Assembly: GCA_910583695.1 (NCBI GenBank)
Contig: CAJTZL010000029.1
Location: forward strand, 1 to 33,859
Source: an uncultured Oscillibacter sp.
GTDB taxonomy: Bacteria; Bacillota; Clostridia; Oscillospirales; Oscillospiraceae
Reading direction: 5' to 3'
Length of the DNA stretch: 33,859 nt
Notes under the pieces: generated by a model
Told to the model about the DNA's origin: nothing
Databases searched by the model: none
What the model saw: the letters and a program-made list of their open reading frames with translations, nothing else
Part shown: in pieces, positions 23,252 through 30,234 of the stretch
Position numbering within the stretch: the stretch's first letter is position 1
Layout of the letters: every line of letters begins with the position of its first letter
Made by a program: the position numbers and the translations under genes

Positions 23252-24172
23252 TTAGACGCGGATGTCCAGCAGCTTCAAAATCAGGGCCATGCGGATGAAC
23301 TTCCCGTTCTTCACCTGCTTCCAGTAGGCGGCCCGGGGGTCCTTGTCCACCGCCACGGAGATCTCGTTGACCCGGGGCAGGGGGTGAAGGATGGAGAGGT
23401 CCGGCTTAGCGCTTTCCAGCTTCTCCGGGGTGAGGATATAGCTGTCCTTCAGGCGGAGGTAGTCCTCCTCGTTGAAGAAGCGCTCCTTCTGCACCCGGGT
23501 CATGTAGAGGATGTCCAGGTCCGGCATGACGGCCTCCAGGCTGTTGGTCTGCCGGTAGGGGATGCCCCGCTTTTTCAGGGCCTCCTCCTTCACGTACCGG
23601 GGGAGCTTCAGCTCCATGGGGGAGATGAGGACAAACTTGATGTTCTCGTACCGGCTCAGGGCGTTCACCAGGGAGTGAACCGTCCGGCCGAATTTCAGGT
23701 CTCCGCAAAAGCCGATGGTGAAGCCGTCCAGCCGCCCCTTCTCCCGGTGGATGGTGAGGAGGTCCGTCAGGGTCTGGGTGGGGTGGTTGTGCCCGCCGTC
23801 CCCGGCGTTGATGATGGGGACCTCACTGAACTGGGCGGCGGCGTAGGGGGCGCCCTCCTTGGGGTGGCGCATGGCAATGATATCGGCGTAGCAGCTGACG
23901 GTGTGGACCGTGTCCCCCACGGTCTCCCCCTTGGCGGTGGAGCTGGAGGCAGCCTCGGAGAAGCCCAGCACGCCGCCCCCCAGGGCCAGCATGGCGGACT
24001 CAAAGCTGAGGCGGGTCCGGGTGGAGGGCTCAAAGAACAGCGTGGCCAGCTGCTTGTGGGCGCAGGCGTCCTGGTATTTGGCGGGATTTGCGAGGATGTC
24101 CTCCGCCGTGGAAATCAGCTCGTCGATTTCCTCCACGGTGAGGTCGGTGACGTCAATGATGTTTCTGGGCAT
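23252..24172 (-). CDS. pyrB: Aspartate carbamoyltransferase catalytic subunit
   Basis: Joins carbamoyl phosphate to L-aspartate to give N-carbamoyl-aspartate, the first committed step of UMP synthesis. 306 residues, normal length. ATG 24172 (MPRNIIDVTDL) follows AAAGGAG; an in-frame upstream ATG would add 9 residues and lacks a site. The carbamoyl-phosphate motif STRTR is at residues 50-54; GDGGHNHPTQTLTDLLTI, the LKFGRTVHSL segment and ILHPLPR are typical. pyrI follows at once. No convincing promoter was found in the island upstream, so it may be read through from pyrE or use a weak promoter; the island separates it from the rest of the pyr genes. Confidence 0.97.
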   Translation of the reverse strand: MPRNIIDVTDLTVEEIDELISTAEDILANPAKYQDACAHKQLATLFFEPSTRTRLSFESAMLALGGGVLGFSEAASSSTAKGETVGDTVHTVSCYADIIAMRHPKEGAPYAAAQFSEVPIINAGDGGHNHPTQTLTDLLTIHREKGRLDGFTIGFCGDLKFGRTVHSLVNALSRYENIKFVLISPMELKLPRYVKEEALKKRGIPYRQTNSLEAVMPDLDILYMTRVQKERFFNEEDYLRLKDSYILTPEKLESAKPDLSILHPLPRVNEISVAVDKDPRAAYWKQVKNGKFIRMALILKLLDIRV

Positions 24173-24213
24173 ACAGGCTCCTTTCCGAGTGTACAGCAAG
24201 ATGCGTCAAAGCC

Positions 24214-24329
24214 GGGCCGCCGAGGGCGGCGGCCCCTACAGGGTGTTCTATTGAGAAAAGGGCAATCTCTGGAGGAATGGCCTGACCAGGGGGTCAGGCC
24301 CCACAAGGTGTTCTACCGACAGAAGGGCA
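24214..24329. repeat. Two tandem AGGG-loop stem-loop units
   Basis: Two units repeat at 65-bp period. Each is a 9-bp stem closing an AGGG loop, then a 29-base tail. Unit 1 hairpin is 24214-24235 (GGGCCGCCG/CGGCGGCCC) and unit 2 is 24279-24300 (GGCCTGACC/GGTCAGGCC). Four of the nine stem pairs differ between units, and all four are compensatory. The tails (24236-24264 and 24301-24329) match at 23 of 29 positions around a shared GGTGTTCTA. The unit is presumably a short intergenic repeat whose RNA or DNA hairpin is under selection. It lies 40-160 bases upstream of pyrB. Confidence 0.75.
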
Positions 24330-24499
24330 GGCCCGAAAAAAGGCGGACAGATACCCCTACCACCAGATCAGCGGCAGCGGAAAGAGAAGCTGGTCCATTC
24401 GTCACGGGACAAACCCCCGCCGAATCCAATTGCGCGAGGGAAGTCATTCCGGCTCCGCCGATCATTCAGCCGCGGTCCCCCGTCCCCCGCAGGCCGTTA
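24330..24499. other. Rest of the pyrE-pyrB island, no gene seen
   Basis: Together with the neighbouring repeats this makes the 445-bp gap between pyrE and pyrB. No open frame with a ribosome-binding site is apparent on either strand. The stretch holds an AAAAAA run (24335-24341) and otherwise shows no structure I can name. It may be part of the same composite repeat. Confidence 0.4.
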
Positions 24500-24500
24500 T

Positions 24501-24567
24501 TTCTTTTTCTCTTTTGGACCGTGCACGGCCCGTTTTCTCTTTTTCTTCTGGCAAGAAAAAGAGAAAA
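24501..24567. repeat. Homopyrimidine mirror repeat plus hairpin, triple-helix capable
   Basis: TTCTTTTTCTCTTTT (24501-24515) is the exact mirror of TTTTCTCTTTTTCTT (24533-24547). The latter is perfectly complementary to AAGAAAAAGAGAAAA (24553-24567) across a CTGGC loop. Read in parallel, the first tract matches the purine arm at all 15 positions as T.A-T and C.G-C triads. The 17-base spacer can itself fold (GGACCG/CGGCCC with one A-C mismatch, loop TGCA). All of this is seen directly; folding is inferred. Confidence 0.75.
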
Positions 24568-24584
24568 TGGGGGGTGCAAAGAAC

Positions 24585-24624
24585 CAGCCATCTTCATGGC
24601 TGAAATCCCCCCGCCCGTCAGGGC
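24585..24624. repeat. Partial copy of the GCCAT-GAAG-ATGGC hairpin element at the pyrE end
   Basis: CAGCCAT/ATGGCTG (24585-24591 and 24596-24602, loop CTTC) is followed by a C-rich stretch and GGGCGAG. Aligned to half of the element at 33635-33702 it agrees at roughly 36 of 42 positions, allowing two one-base gaps. It overlaps the last codons and the stop codon of pyrE. Confidence 0.65.
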
Positions 24625-25256
24625 GAGCACCAGCTCCCGTCGGACGGGTCCGCCCGGAACCGTTTCAGCCGGGCAATGTCCTCCGGCCGAATCTTCCCCT
24701 CCGCCGCGGCAATCTCACACACCGCATCGAAGTTGGACAGGCTGAAATTGCTCACACCTGCCGCCGCCAGCCGGTCCAGTCCCTTCTGGAGGCCGTAGGT
24801 GAAGATGGACACAATGCCCAGCACCTCCGCTCCGGCCTCCCGGAGGGCCTCCACCACCTCGATACAGCTCCCCGCCGTGGAAATCAGGTCCTCCACCACG
24901 ACCACCCGCCGGCCGGGCTCCAGTTTGCCCTCAATGCGGTTCTGCCGCCCGTGGTCCTTGCCGCTGGAGCGGACATAGCCCATGGGCAGACCCATGAGGT
25001 GGCCCGCGATGGCGGCGTGGGCGATGCCGGCGGTGGAGGTGCCCATGAGGACCTCCACGCCGGGGTAGTGCTTGCAGATCAGGTCCACCAGCCCCTCCTC
25101 CACGTGGGTCCGGACCTCCGGGGCGGTGAGGGTCAGGCGGTTGTCGCAGTAAATCGGGCTCTTGATGCCGCTGGCCCAGGTAAAGGGCTTGTCGGGACGG
25201 AGGAAGACCGCTCCGATGGATAACAGGTCATGGGCGATGGTCTGTTCACGGGTCAT
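24618..25256 (-). CDS. pyrE: Orotate phosphoribosyltransferase
   Basis: Converts orotate and PRPP to OMP. 212 residues. ATG 25256 (MTREQTIAHDLL) follows AAAGGAG; an upstream ATG adding 9 residues has no site. The PRPP-binding motif VVVVEDLISTAGS is at residues 118-130; the flexible catalytic loop SSGKDHGRQNRIEGKL is at 97-112; TWASGIKSPIYCDNR is the orotate side. The last residues (SDGSWCSP) are encoded inside the repeat element that begins at the gene's end, so the C-terminal tail may have been reshaped by that element. The gene follows the broken DUF6194 gene and precedes the repeat island. Confidence 0.96.
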   Translation of the reverse strand: MTREQTIAHDLLSIGAVFLRPDKPFTWASGIKSPIYCDNRLTLTAPEVRTHVEEGLVDLICKHYPGVEVLMGTSTAGIAHAAIAGHLMGLPMGYVRSSGKDHGRQNRIEGKLEPGRRVVVVEDLISTAGSCIEVVEALREAGAEVLGIVSIFTYGLQKGLDRLAAAGVSNFSLSNFDAVCEIAAAEGKIRPEDIARLKRFRADPSDGSWCSP

Positions 25257-25297
25257 GTGCAGGACTCCTTTCTCACATTCCAAAGGGGAGCGCCGCC

Positions 25298-25791
25298 TCA
25301 GCGTTTGGCGAACTTCTCCCTTGCGTATTCATAGCTCTCTTGAATCAGGGGCTTCATGGCCTCGAAGGTCTCCGCAGAGGGGTTCAGCACGGCGGCCCAG
25401 CCCATCCAGGCGTAAACCGGGTGGGGGATGAGGCGGTCCCGGGCCGCGAAGTCCGCCTCCACGGCGGCCGTGCCGCCCTTGGGGGGCCGGGCGGGCAGGG
25501 GGCCGAAGCGCCGGACATAGGTCTCCTTCCGCAGGGCCGGGCGGGCAGGGGGCCGAAGCGCCGGACATAGGTCTCCTTCCGCAGGCCCAGGCTTACCCGG
25601 TAAACCCCGGGCCGGTCCAGCCGGGAGGCCCGGTCATTGGCCCCGTCCTTCTCCTTGACGGTGAGCACATAAACGCCCCGCTTCAAAACGCCGCCGGGGT
25701 TGTAGAAGATGCCGCTCTCTCCCCAGCTCTCCCTCCGGACGGTTCCCTCCAGGTTCTCCAAACAGTATTGCAGAATCTCCTCCGGCGTCAT
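25298..25791 (-). pseudogene. DUF6194 family gene, frameshifted by a 50-bp tandem duplication
   Basis: The gene starts at ATG 25791, overlapping the pyrF stop as ATGA. It reads through GIFYNPGGVLKRGVYVLTVK and GLRKETYVRRFGPLPARP, as in DUF6194 proteins. It then meets a second perfect copy of 50 bases (25535-25584 and 25485-25534). Because 50 is not a multiple of 3, the frame shifts and ends early at 25384, giving about 135 residues. With one copy removed the frame continues through PHPVYAWMGWAAVLNPSAET and ends KFAKR at TGA 25300-25298, matching the family's C-terminus. The function of DUF6194 is unknown. It lies between pyrF and pyrE in the pyr operon. Recent mutation, a reversible duplication and an assembly error are all possible. 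Confidence 0.82.
25485..25584. repeat. Perfect 50-bp tandem duplication
   Basis: Two identical adjacent 50-base copies (25485-25534 and 25535-25584) with no mismatch. The copies lie inside a conserved stretch of the DUF6194 gene and destroy its frame. Confidence 0.95.
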
Positions 25792-26492
25792 CCCCGGAAC
25801 TCCCGCACCGCCCGGCGGTAGGCCTCCACCGGGTCCGCATCCTTCGTGATGGGGCGGCCCATAACCACGTAGTCGCAGCCGTTTTTCGCCGCCTGCTCCG
25901 GGGTCATCACCCGCTTCTGGTCTCCCGCGTCCCCGCCGGCGAAGCGCACGCCGGGGGTGACGGTGCAGAAGCCCTTCCCGCAGCGCTCCTTCACCAGCGC
26001 CGCCTCCAGGGGGGAGCACACCACGCCGTCCAGGCCGCTGGCGGCGGCGTTTTGGGCGTAGGCCAGGACGGTCTCCGCCATGGGGGTCTCAATCAGCAGC
26101 TCGTCCTTCAGGGCGGCGGCATCCGTGCTGGTCAGCTGGGTGACGGCGATGAGCAGGGGCCGCGTGCCGTCGGGCCGGGTCAGGCCCTCCAGCGCCGCCT
26201 GCATCATGGCGGAGGTCCCGGCGGCGTGGAGGTTCACCATGTCCACGTCCAGGCCGGAGAGGACCGCCATGGCCCGCTTTACGGTGTTGGGAATGTCGTG
26301 GAGCTTCAAATCCAGGAAGATTTTGTGCCCCCGGGCCTTGATCTCCCGGACCACGGAGGGGCCCTCCGCATAGTAAAGCTCCATGCCGATCTTCACGAAG
26401 GGCTTGTCCTCCCCTGCGGGGAAGCGGTCCAAAAAGCGCAGGGTCTCCTCCCGCGTGGGGAAGTCCAGGGCGATGATCACGTCCTTAGCCAT
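25788..26492 (-). CDS. pyrF: Orotidine 5'-phosphate decarboxylase
   Basis: Decarboxylates OMP to UMP, the last step of the pathway. 234 residues, of the Bacillus-type short class. Catalytic residues are visible: Lys34 in FVKIGMELY and the Asp61-Lys63-Asp66 array in DLKLHDIPN. The phosphate-binding regions are VTPGVRFAGGD and the C-terminal YVVMGRPITKDADP. ATG 26492 overlaps the pyrD stop by 8 bases (ATGGCTAA), and its own stop overlaps the next start as ATGA, so the three genes are translationally linked. Confidence 0.97.
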   Translation of the reverse strand: MAKDVIIALDFPTREETLRFLDRFPAGEDKPFVKIGMELYYAEGPSVVREIKARGHKIFLDLKLHDIPNTVKRAMAVLSGLDVDMVNLHAAGTSAMMQAALEGLTRPDGTRPLLIAVTQLTSTDAAALKDELLIETPMAETVLAYAQNAAASGLDGVVCSPLEAALVKERCGKGFCTVTPGVRFAGGDAGDQKRVMTPEQAAKNGCDYVVMGRPITKDADPVEAYRRAVREFRG

Positions 26493-27405
26493 GATGTGCT
26501 CCTCCTGTCAATTCTGAAATATGGTCCACGCCCAGCCGCGCACACACGCCGGGCAGGTTTTCGATGATGGTCTTGCAGGCGTAGGGGTCCCGCAGGTTCG
26601 CCGCCCCCACCTCCACGGCGGAGGCCCCGGCCAGCATCATCTCCGCGGCGTCCTCCGCAGAGCTCACGCCGCCGCAGCCGATGATGGGCACGCCTCCCGC
26701 CGCCTCGTACACGTCCCACACCATCCGCAGGGCCACGGGAAATACGGCGGGGCCGGAGAGCCCCCCGGTGCGGTTGGCGATGACGGGCCGCCGGGTCCTC
26801 AGGTCAATCCGCATACCCAGCAGGGTGTTGATGAGGCAGAGGCCGTCGGCCCCCTCCTCCACGCAGGCCCTTGCGATCTCCGCAACGTCCGTCACATTGG
26901 GGCTGAGCTTCAAAAAGACGGGCTTCCGCGTGGCCGCCCGGACGGCCCGGGTGACGGCGGCGGCGCTCCGGGGGTCGGAGCCGAAGTTCTTCCCCCCGGC
27001 GTGGACGTTGGGGCAGGAGATGTTCACCTCCAGAATCCGAACCTGCTCCGCCTCCTCCAGCATCCGGCAGTTTTCCGCGTACTCCTCCAGGGAGAAGCCG
27101 CAGACGTTGGCGATGACGGGACCGTGAAAGAGTTCGGCGATGCGGGGAACCTCCTCCCGGAGCACCGCCTCCATGCCGGGGTTCTGGAGCCCCACGGCGT
27201 TCAGCATCCCCGCGGCGGACTCCGCAATCCGGGGCTGGGGATTGCCGGGGCGGGGGTCCCGGGTGGTGCCCTTCCAGGAGAAGGAGCCCAGAATGTCCAG
27301 GTCGTAGACCTCGGCGAACTCCCGGCCGTAGCCGAAGGTCCCCGAGGCGGGGATGATGGGATTTTTCAGGGTTACACCCGCCAGCGTGACGGACAGATCT
27401 ACCAT
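26485..27405 (-). CDS. pyrD: Dihydroorotate dehydrogenase, class 1B catalytic subunit
   Basis: Oxidises dihydroorotate to orotate with FMN and passes electrons through PyrK to NAD+. 306 residues. ATG 27405 (MVDLSVTLAGVTLKNP) follows GGAGGA and overlaps the pyrK stop by 7 bases; the open frame continues upstream antisense to nothing meaningful and is ignored. The active-site base is Cys131 in EVNISCPN, which marks class 1 and, with the adjoining pyrK, class 1B. FMN regions include IPASGTFGYG, FLKLSPN and IIGCGGVSSAEDAAEM. Being NAD-linked and soluble fits an anaerobe that has no quinone-dependent PyrD. Confidence 0.97.
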   Translation of the reverse strand: MVDLSVTLAGVTLKNPIIPASGTFGYGREFAEVYDLDILGSFSWKGTTRDPRPGNPQPRIAESAAGMLNAVGLQNPGMEAVLREEVPRIAELFHGPVIANVCGFSLEEYAENCRMLEEAEQVRILEVNISCPNVHAGGKNFGSDPRSAAAVTRAVRAATRKPVFLKLSPNVTDVAEIARACVEEGADGLCLINTLLGMRIDLRTRRPVIANRTGGLSGPAVFPVALRMVWDVYEAAGGVPIIGCGGVSSAEDAAEMMLAGASAVEVGAANLRDPYACKTIIENLPGVCARLGVDHISELTGGAHHG

Positions 27406-28136
27406 ATGATGTCCTCCTTGTGGAATATGGGACCGTCCTTGCACACCCGGCGGAGTCCCTTTTTCGTCTGAACGGTACAGCCCACGCAAGCCCCGAAGCC
27501 GCAGGCCATCCGGGCCTCGAAGCTGAACTGGCCCCCGGTGAGCCTGGGCTGGGCGCAGACGGCCTTCAGCATGGGGGTGGGGCCGCAGGCCAGGACATAC
27601 CGGCACTCCGGGAGGCGGGACAGCACGCCGGTGACAAAGCCCTTGGTCCCCAGGCTCCCGTCCTCCGAAGCGGTCAGCGCTTCCGCATCCAGGGCGGCGA
27701 ACTCCTCCAAGTAAAAGGCGTCCTCCTTGGAGCGGAAGCCCAGAACCACCTGAACGCTCCGCCCCGCCGCCAGCATCCGTTTCGCCAGGCCATAGAGCGG
27801 GGCGATGCCGATGCCGCCGCCCACCAGGACGGCGCCTTCCGGCGCGGCGGCGATGCCAAAGCCGTTCCCCAGGCCGGAGAGGGTGTTCAGCGCCGTCCCG
27901 GCGGGGAGGCGCACCAGCTCCTTTGTGCCCTCTCCCGCCTCCTTCACCAAAAGGGTCAGCCTCCCCTCCGCCCAGTCGCAGACGGAGATGGGGCGGCGGA
28001 GAAATTTCCCCGGCAGCTCCAGATTCACGAACTGCCCCGGAGCGGTGAGGGCGGAGGTATCCCCGGCCAGAACCAGCTCCCACACGTCCCCGGTCAGCCG
28101 CCGGGCGCGCTCCAGGGTAAACACGGATTTCTTCAT
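27399..28136 (-). CDS. pyrK: Dihydroorotate dehydrogenase electron transfer subunit
   Basis: The iron-sulfur flavoprotein partner of class 1B PyrD, moving electrons from FMN to NAD+. 245 residues. FAD-binding LRRPISVCDW (about residues 46-55), NAD-binding VLVGGGIGIAPLYGLAKRML (103-122) and VLACGPTPML, then the [2Fe-2S] ligands Cys212, Cys217, Cys220 and Cys232 in ACGFGACVGCTVQ and RRVCKDGP. ATG 28136 lies 14 bases after the pyrC stop. The order pyrK-pyrD is the usual one in Firmicutes. Confidence 0.96.
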   Translation of the reverse strand: MKKSVFTLERARRLTGDVWELVLAGDTSALTAPGQFVNLELPGKFLRRPISVCDWAEGRLTLLVKEAGEGTKELVRLPAGTALNTLSGLGNGFGIAAAPEGAVLVGGGIGIAPLYGLAKRMLAAGRSVQVVLGFRSKEDAFYLEEFAALDAEALTASEDGSLGTKGFVTGVLSRLPECRYVLACGPTPMLKAVCAQPRLTGGQFSFEARMACGFGACVGCTVQTKKGLRRVCKDGPIFHKEDIIW

Positions 28137-28150
28137 GGTTCCCCTCCTTC

Positions 28151-29470
28151 TTAGCGGTCATAGCCCCGGATGATGCCGGTGGTTCCGCTGGGGCTGGGCT
28201 TCAAGCCCTCCGGGAAGACGATGTTCCCGCCCACAAGGGTCATGGAGACGGCGGCCTCCACCCGTCTTCCCGCGAAGGGCGTGGCCCGGCCCAGGGAGCG
28301 GAAGCCCGCCGGGTCCACCGTGCCCGCGTGGTCGAAGGACAGCACCGTCAAATCGGCGGGCTGGCCCTCCGCAATGGTCCCGCCCGGCAGGCCGAATATC
28401 CTCCGGGGGTTGACGCACAGGGCGTTTAGGATGGTTTCCAGGGGGACCTTCCCGGGCTTCACCAGCTCCGTGTAGAGAACCGGGAAGGCGCATTCCAATC
28501 CCACCACGCCGTTGAGGCTTCCCCGGAGGCCCCCGGCCTTCTCCTCCGCCGAATGGGGGGCGTGGTCCGTGGCGATGCAGTCCACGGTCCCGTCCAGAAG
28601 GCCCTCCACCAGGGCGTCCCGGTCCGCGGCGGAGCGGATAGGGGGATTCATCCTGAAGCGCCCGTCATCCTCCAAATCCTCGTCGCAGAGGCAGAGGTAG
28701 TGGGGCCCGGTTTCACAGGTGACGGGGAGGCCCTCGGCCTTGGCGGCCCGGATGAGGGCCACGCTCTCTTTCGCGGAGACGTGGCAGACGTGGTAGCGGC
28801 ACCCGGTCTCCCGGACCAGTTGGAGGTCCCGCTCCACCTGCCGCCATTCGCTGGCGGGGTCGTTGCCGGGGAGGCCGCGGGCCCGGGCAAATTCCCCGTC
28901 GTGGACGCACCAGCCCCGGGTCAGCAGGGACTCGTCCTCACAGTGGGCCGCGATGGGCCTGTCCAGCGTTTTGGCCAGCAGCATGGCCTGCTTCATCCTC
29001 TCCCGGGACTGGACGCCCCGCCCGTCGTCGGAGAAGCCGGGGACGCAGGGGGCCAGGTCCGCCAGGTCCGCCAGGTCCTCCCCCTTCTCCCCCCGGGTGA
29101 CGGCCCCGTAAGGATAGACGTGAACCCGGGCGTCCCGGGCGATCAAGTCCAGCTCCTCCCGGAGGCGGGGGAGGCTGTCCGGCACAGGGCTCAGGTTGGG
29201 CATGGCGCAGACGGCGGTATAGCCTCCCGCCGCCGCCGCCGCCGTGCCGGAGGCGATGGTTTCTTTATAAGAAAATCCAGGCTCTCGAAGATGGACGTGA
29301 ACATCAACGAAACCTGGAACAACGAAACCATGATTCAATTCAATGACGCAAGCGCCGTCCCGGGGAAGACGGGGGGAAACGGAAACAATACGCCCCTCGG
29401 AAACGGCAATCTCCAGGGGATGGAAGCCCCCGTCGCGAAAGACGGACCCGCCGGTGAGCAGCAGACGCAT
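28151..29470 (-). CDS. pyrC: Dihydroorotase
   Basis: Cyclises carbamoyl-aspartate to dihydroorotate. 439 residues, a class I (long, Bacillus-type) amidohydrolase. The metal motif is FVDVHVHLREPG with His58 and His60; GFSDDGRGVQ, ETGPHYLCLCDED, FRMNPPIRS and IATDHAPH complete the active site. The C-terminal IAEGQPADLTVLSFD is the family's composite beta sandwich. ATG 29470 follows AAAGGAGAG. It is the first gene of the pyr operon under the promoter at 29503-29531. Confidence 0.97.
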   Translation of the reverse strand: MRLLLTGGSVFRDGGFHPLEIAVSEGRIVSVSPRLPRDGACVIELNHGFVVPGFVDVHVHLREPGFSYKETIASGTAAAAAGGYTAVCAMPNLSPVPDSLPRLREELDLIARDARVHVYPYGAVTRGEKGEDLADLADLAPCVPGFSDDGRGVQSRERMKQAMLLAKTLDRPIAAHCEDESLLTRGWCVHDGEFARARGLPGNDPASEWRQVERDLQLVRETGCRYHVCHVSAKESVALIRAAKAEGLPVTCETGPHYLCLCDEDLEDDGRFRMNPPIRSAADRDALVEGLLDGTVDCIATDHAPHSAEEKAGGLRGSLNGVVGLECAFPVLYTELVKPGKVPLETILNALCVNPRRIFGLPGGTIAEGQPADLTVLSFDHAGTVDPAGFRSLGRATPFAGRRVEAAVSMTLVGGNIVFPEGLKPSPSGTTGIIRGYDR

Positions 29471-29502
29471 AGACGCTCTCCTTTCCAGTTTCTCGAAGAG
29501 AC

Positions 29503-29531
29503 ATGATATCGGAAACCGGCGGTTTTGTCAA
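29503..29531 (-). promoter_or_regulatory. Promoter of the pyr operon
   Basis: On the minus strand, consensus TTGACA (29531-29526) and TATCAT (29508-29503) have a 17-bp spacer. The transcript would start about 25-30 bases before pyrC. That leader is too short for a PyrR-type attenuator, so no leader control of that kind is visible. Confidence 0.85.
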
Positions 29532-29542
29532 CCGGGCGGGAC

Positions 29543-29571
29543 AAAAAATCCGCGGGAGTCCCCCGCTTTTT
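29543..29571. terminator. Bidirectional hairpin upstream of the pyr promoter
   Basis: GCGGG (29552-29556) and CCCGC (29562-29566) form a short stem with loop AGTCC, flanked by an A-run before and a T-run after. It could stop transcripts from either side and insulate the pyr promoter. Confidence 0.55.
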
Positions 29572-29805
29572 CGGAAATGCAAACGCCCTTTTCAGATTGG
29601 TGCCGTCGAACGCCGCTTCGTCAAACCGCGCGTCAAAATATCCAAGGCGGGCAGTCACCTGTTGATGGATGACCGTCCGATAAATTCTTGATTTGTTGAA
29701 TTGATTCCGGCGCATAGTCTCTGTTCTATCGATGTGCTTTTGTAAAAACTGCCGAAGTTATTTCCCAACAGCACATTCCTCAAAAGAGACCATGCAAAAT
29801 CCCCC
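29572..29805. other. Lower-GC spacer, no gene recognised
   Basis: This is part of the 398-bp gap between pyrC and the small membrane protein gene. It is visibly poorer in G+C than its neighbours. A minus-strand frame of 126 codons enters pyrC in the wrong frame and has no ribosome-binding site, so it is not called. Nothing else is seen. Confidence 0.5.
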
Positions 29806-29834
29806 TTGTAAAAAGCGGAAGGATGGTGTATGAT
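29806..29834 (+). promoter_or_regulatory. Promoter of the small membrane protein gene
   Basis: TTGTAA (29806-29811) and TATGAT (29829-29834) with a 17-bp spacer; TAGGAGGAAG follows before the start at 29869. Confidence 0.75.
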
Positions 29835-29868
29835 AAGTACGATCTTGAAACATTAGGAGGAAGCTGTT

Positions 29869-30054
29869 ATGAGCAAAACCGCAAGCATGGTCATGAAGAT
29901 CATCGGCGCCAGCCTGGCCTTCGCCGCTTTCGTCTGTCTGCTGATCGGCGGCTGGCACGACCTCAGCGTCGGCTGCTGCGGCATGAAGAAGCGCCTGAGC
30001 CAGAGATTCAGCTCCGAATACGACGACTATGCCGACGAGGAACTTTACGAATAA
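29869..30054 (+). CDS. Small single-span membrane protein, unknown function
   Basis: A 61-residue protein. It has its own promoter, a strong AGGAGGA site, ATG 29869 and a strong terminator, so it is a real monocistronic gene despite its size. Residues about 5-28 form one hydrophobic helix (MVMKIIGASLAFAAFVCLLI); a Cys-Cys pair follows (VGCCGMKKRLSQ), and the C-terminus is acidic (SSEYDDYADEELYE). I do not recognise a family. By the positive-inside rule the Lys/Arg segment after the helix suggests the C-terminus faces the cytoplasm. Confidence 0.75.
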   Translation: MSKTASMVMKIIGASLAFAAFVCLLIGGWHDLSVGCCGMKKRLSQRFSSEYDDYADEELYE

Positions 30055-30060
30055 GCGCTC

Positions 30061-30092
30061 CCCCCGCCCCAGGTGGGGCGGGGGATTTTTTT
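30061..30092 (+). terminator. Strong Rho-independent terminator
   Basis: A perfect 10-bp stem (CCCCCGCCCC, GGGGCGGGGG) with an AGGT loop is followed by A and seven T. It starts 7 bases after the small membrane protein gene. Confidence 0.93.
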
Positions 30093-30124
30093 GAGAGCGG
30101 TCCCGCCCCGGGGCCCCGGGCCTC

Positions 30125-30153
30125 TTGACTTCCCGGCGGTTTTATGCTATGCT
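30125..30153 (+). promoter_or_regulatory. Promoter of scfA
   Basis: TTGACT (30125-30130) and TATGCT (30148-30153) with a 17-bp spacer. An overlapping second TATGCT at 30143-30148 would have too short a spacer. It leaves a leader of about 75 bases before scfA. Confidence 0.75.
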
Positions 30154-30234
30154 TTCCAGGATAACAACCCGCCCGCTCCCTCCGGAGACCGGCGGAAGGT
30201 TTCTTCAAATTTAATCAGATGGGAGACGTTCATC

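Noticed and set aside
24173..24240. PyrR-binding attenuator before pyrB
   Set aside because: I looked for the PyrR anti-antiterminator consensus and a terminator/antiterminator pair next to pyrB or pyrC and saw none. The hairpins here are tandem AGGG-loop repeats without T-runs.
24214..24329. CRISPR array
   Set aside because: There are only two units. The repeats are diverged with compensatory stem changes, there are no unique spacers and no cas genes.
29335..29715. Possible 126-residue gene upstream of pyrC on the minus strand
   Set aside because: It runs into pyrC in a different frame, crosses the pyr promoter and the bidirectional hairpin, and has no ribosome-binding site or recognisable domain.
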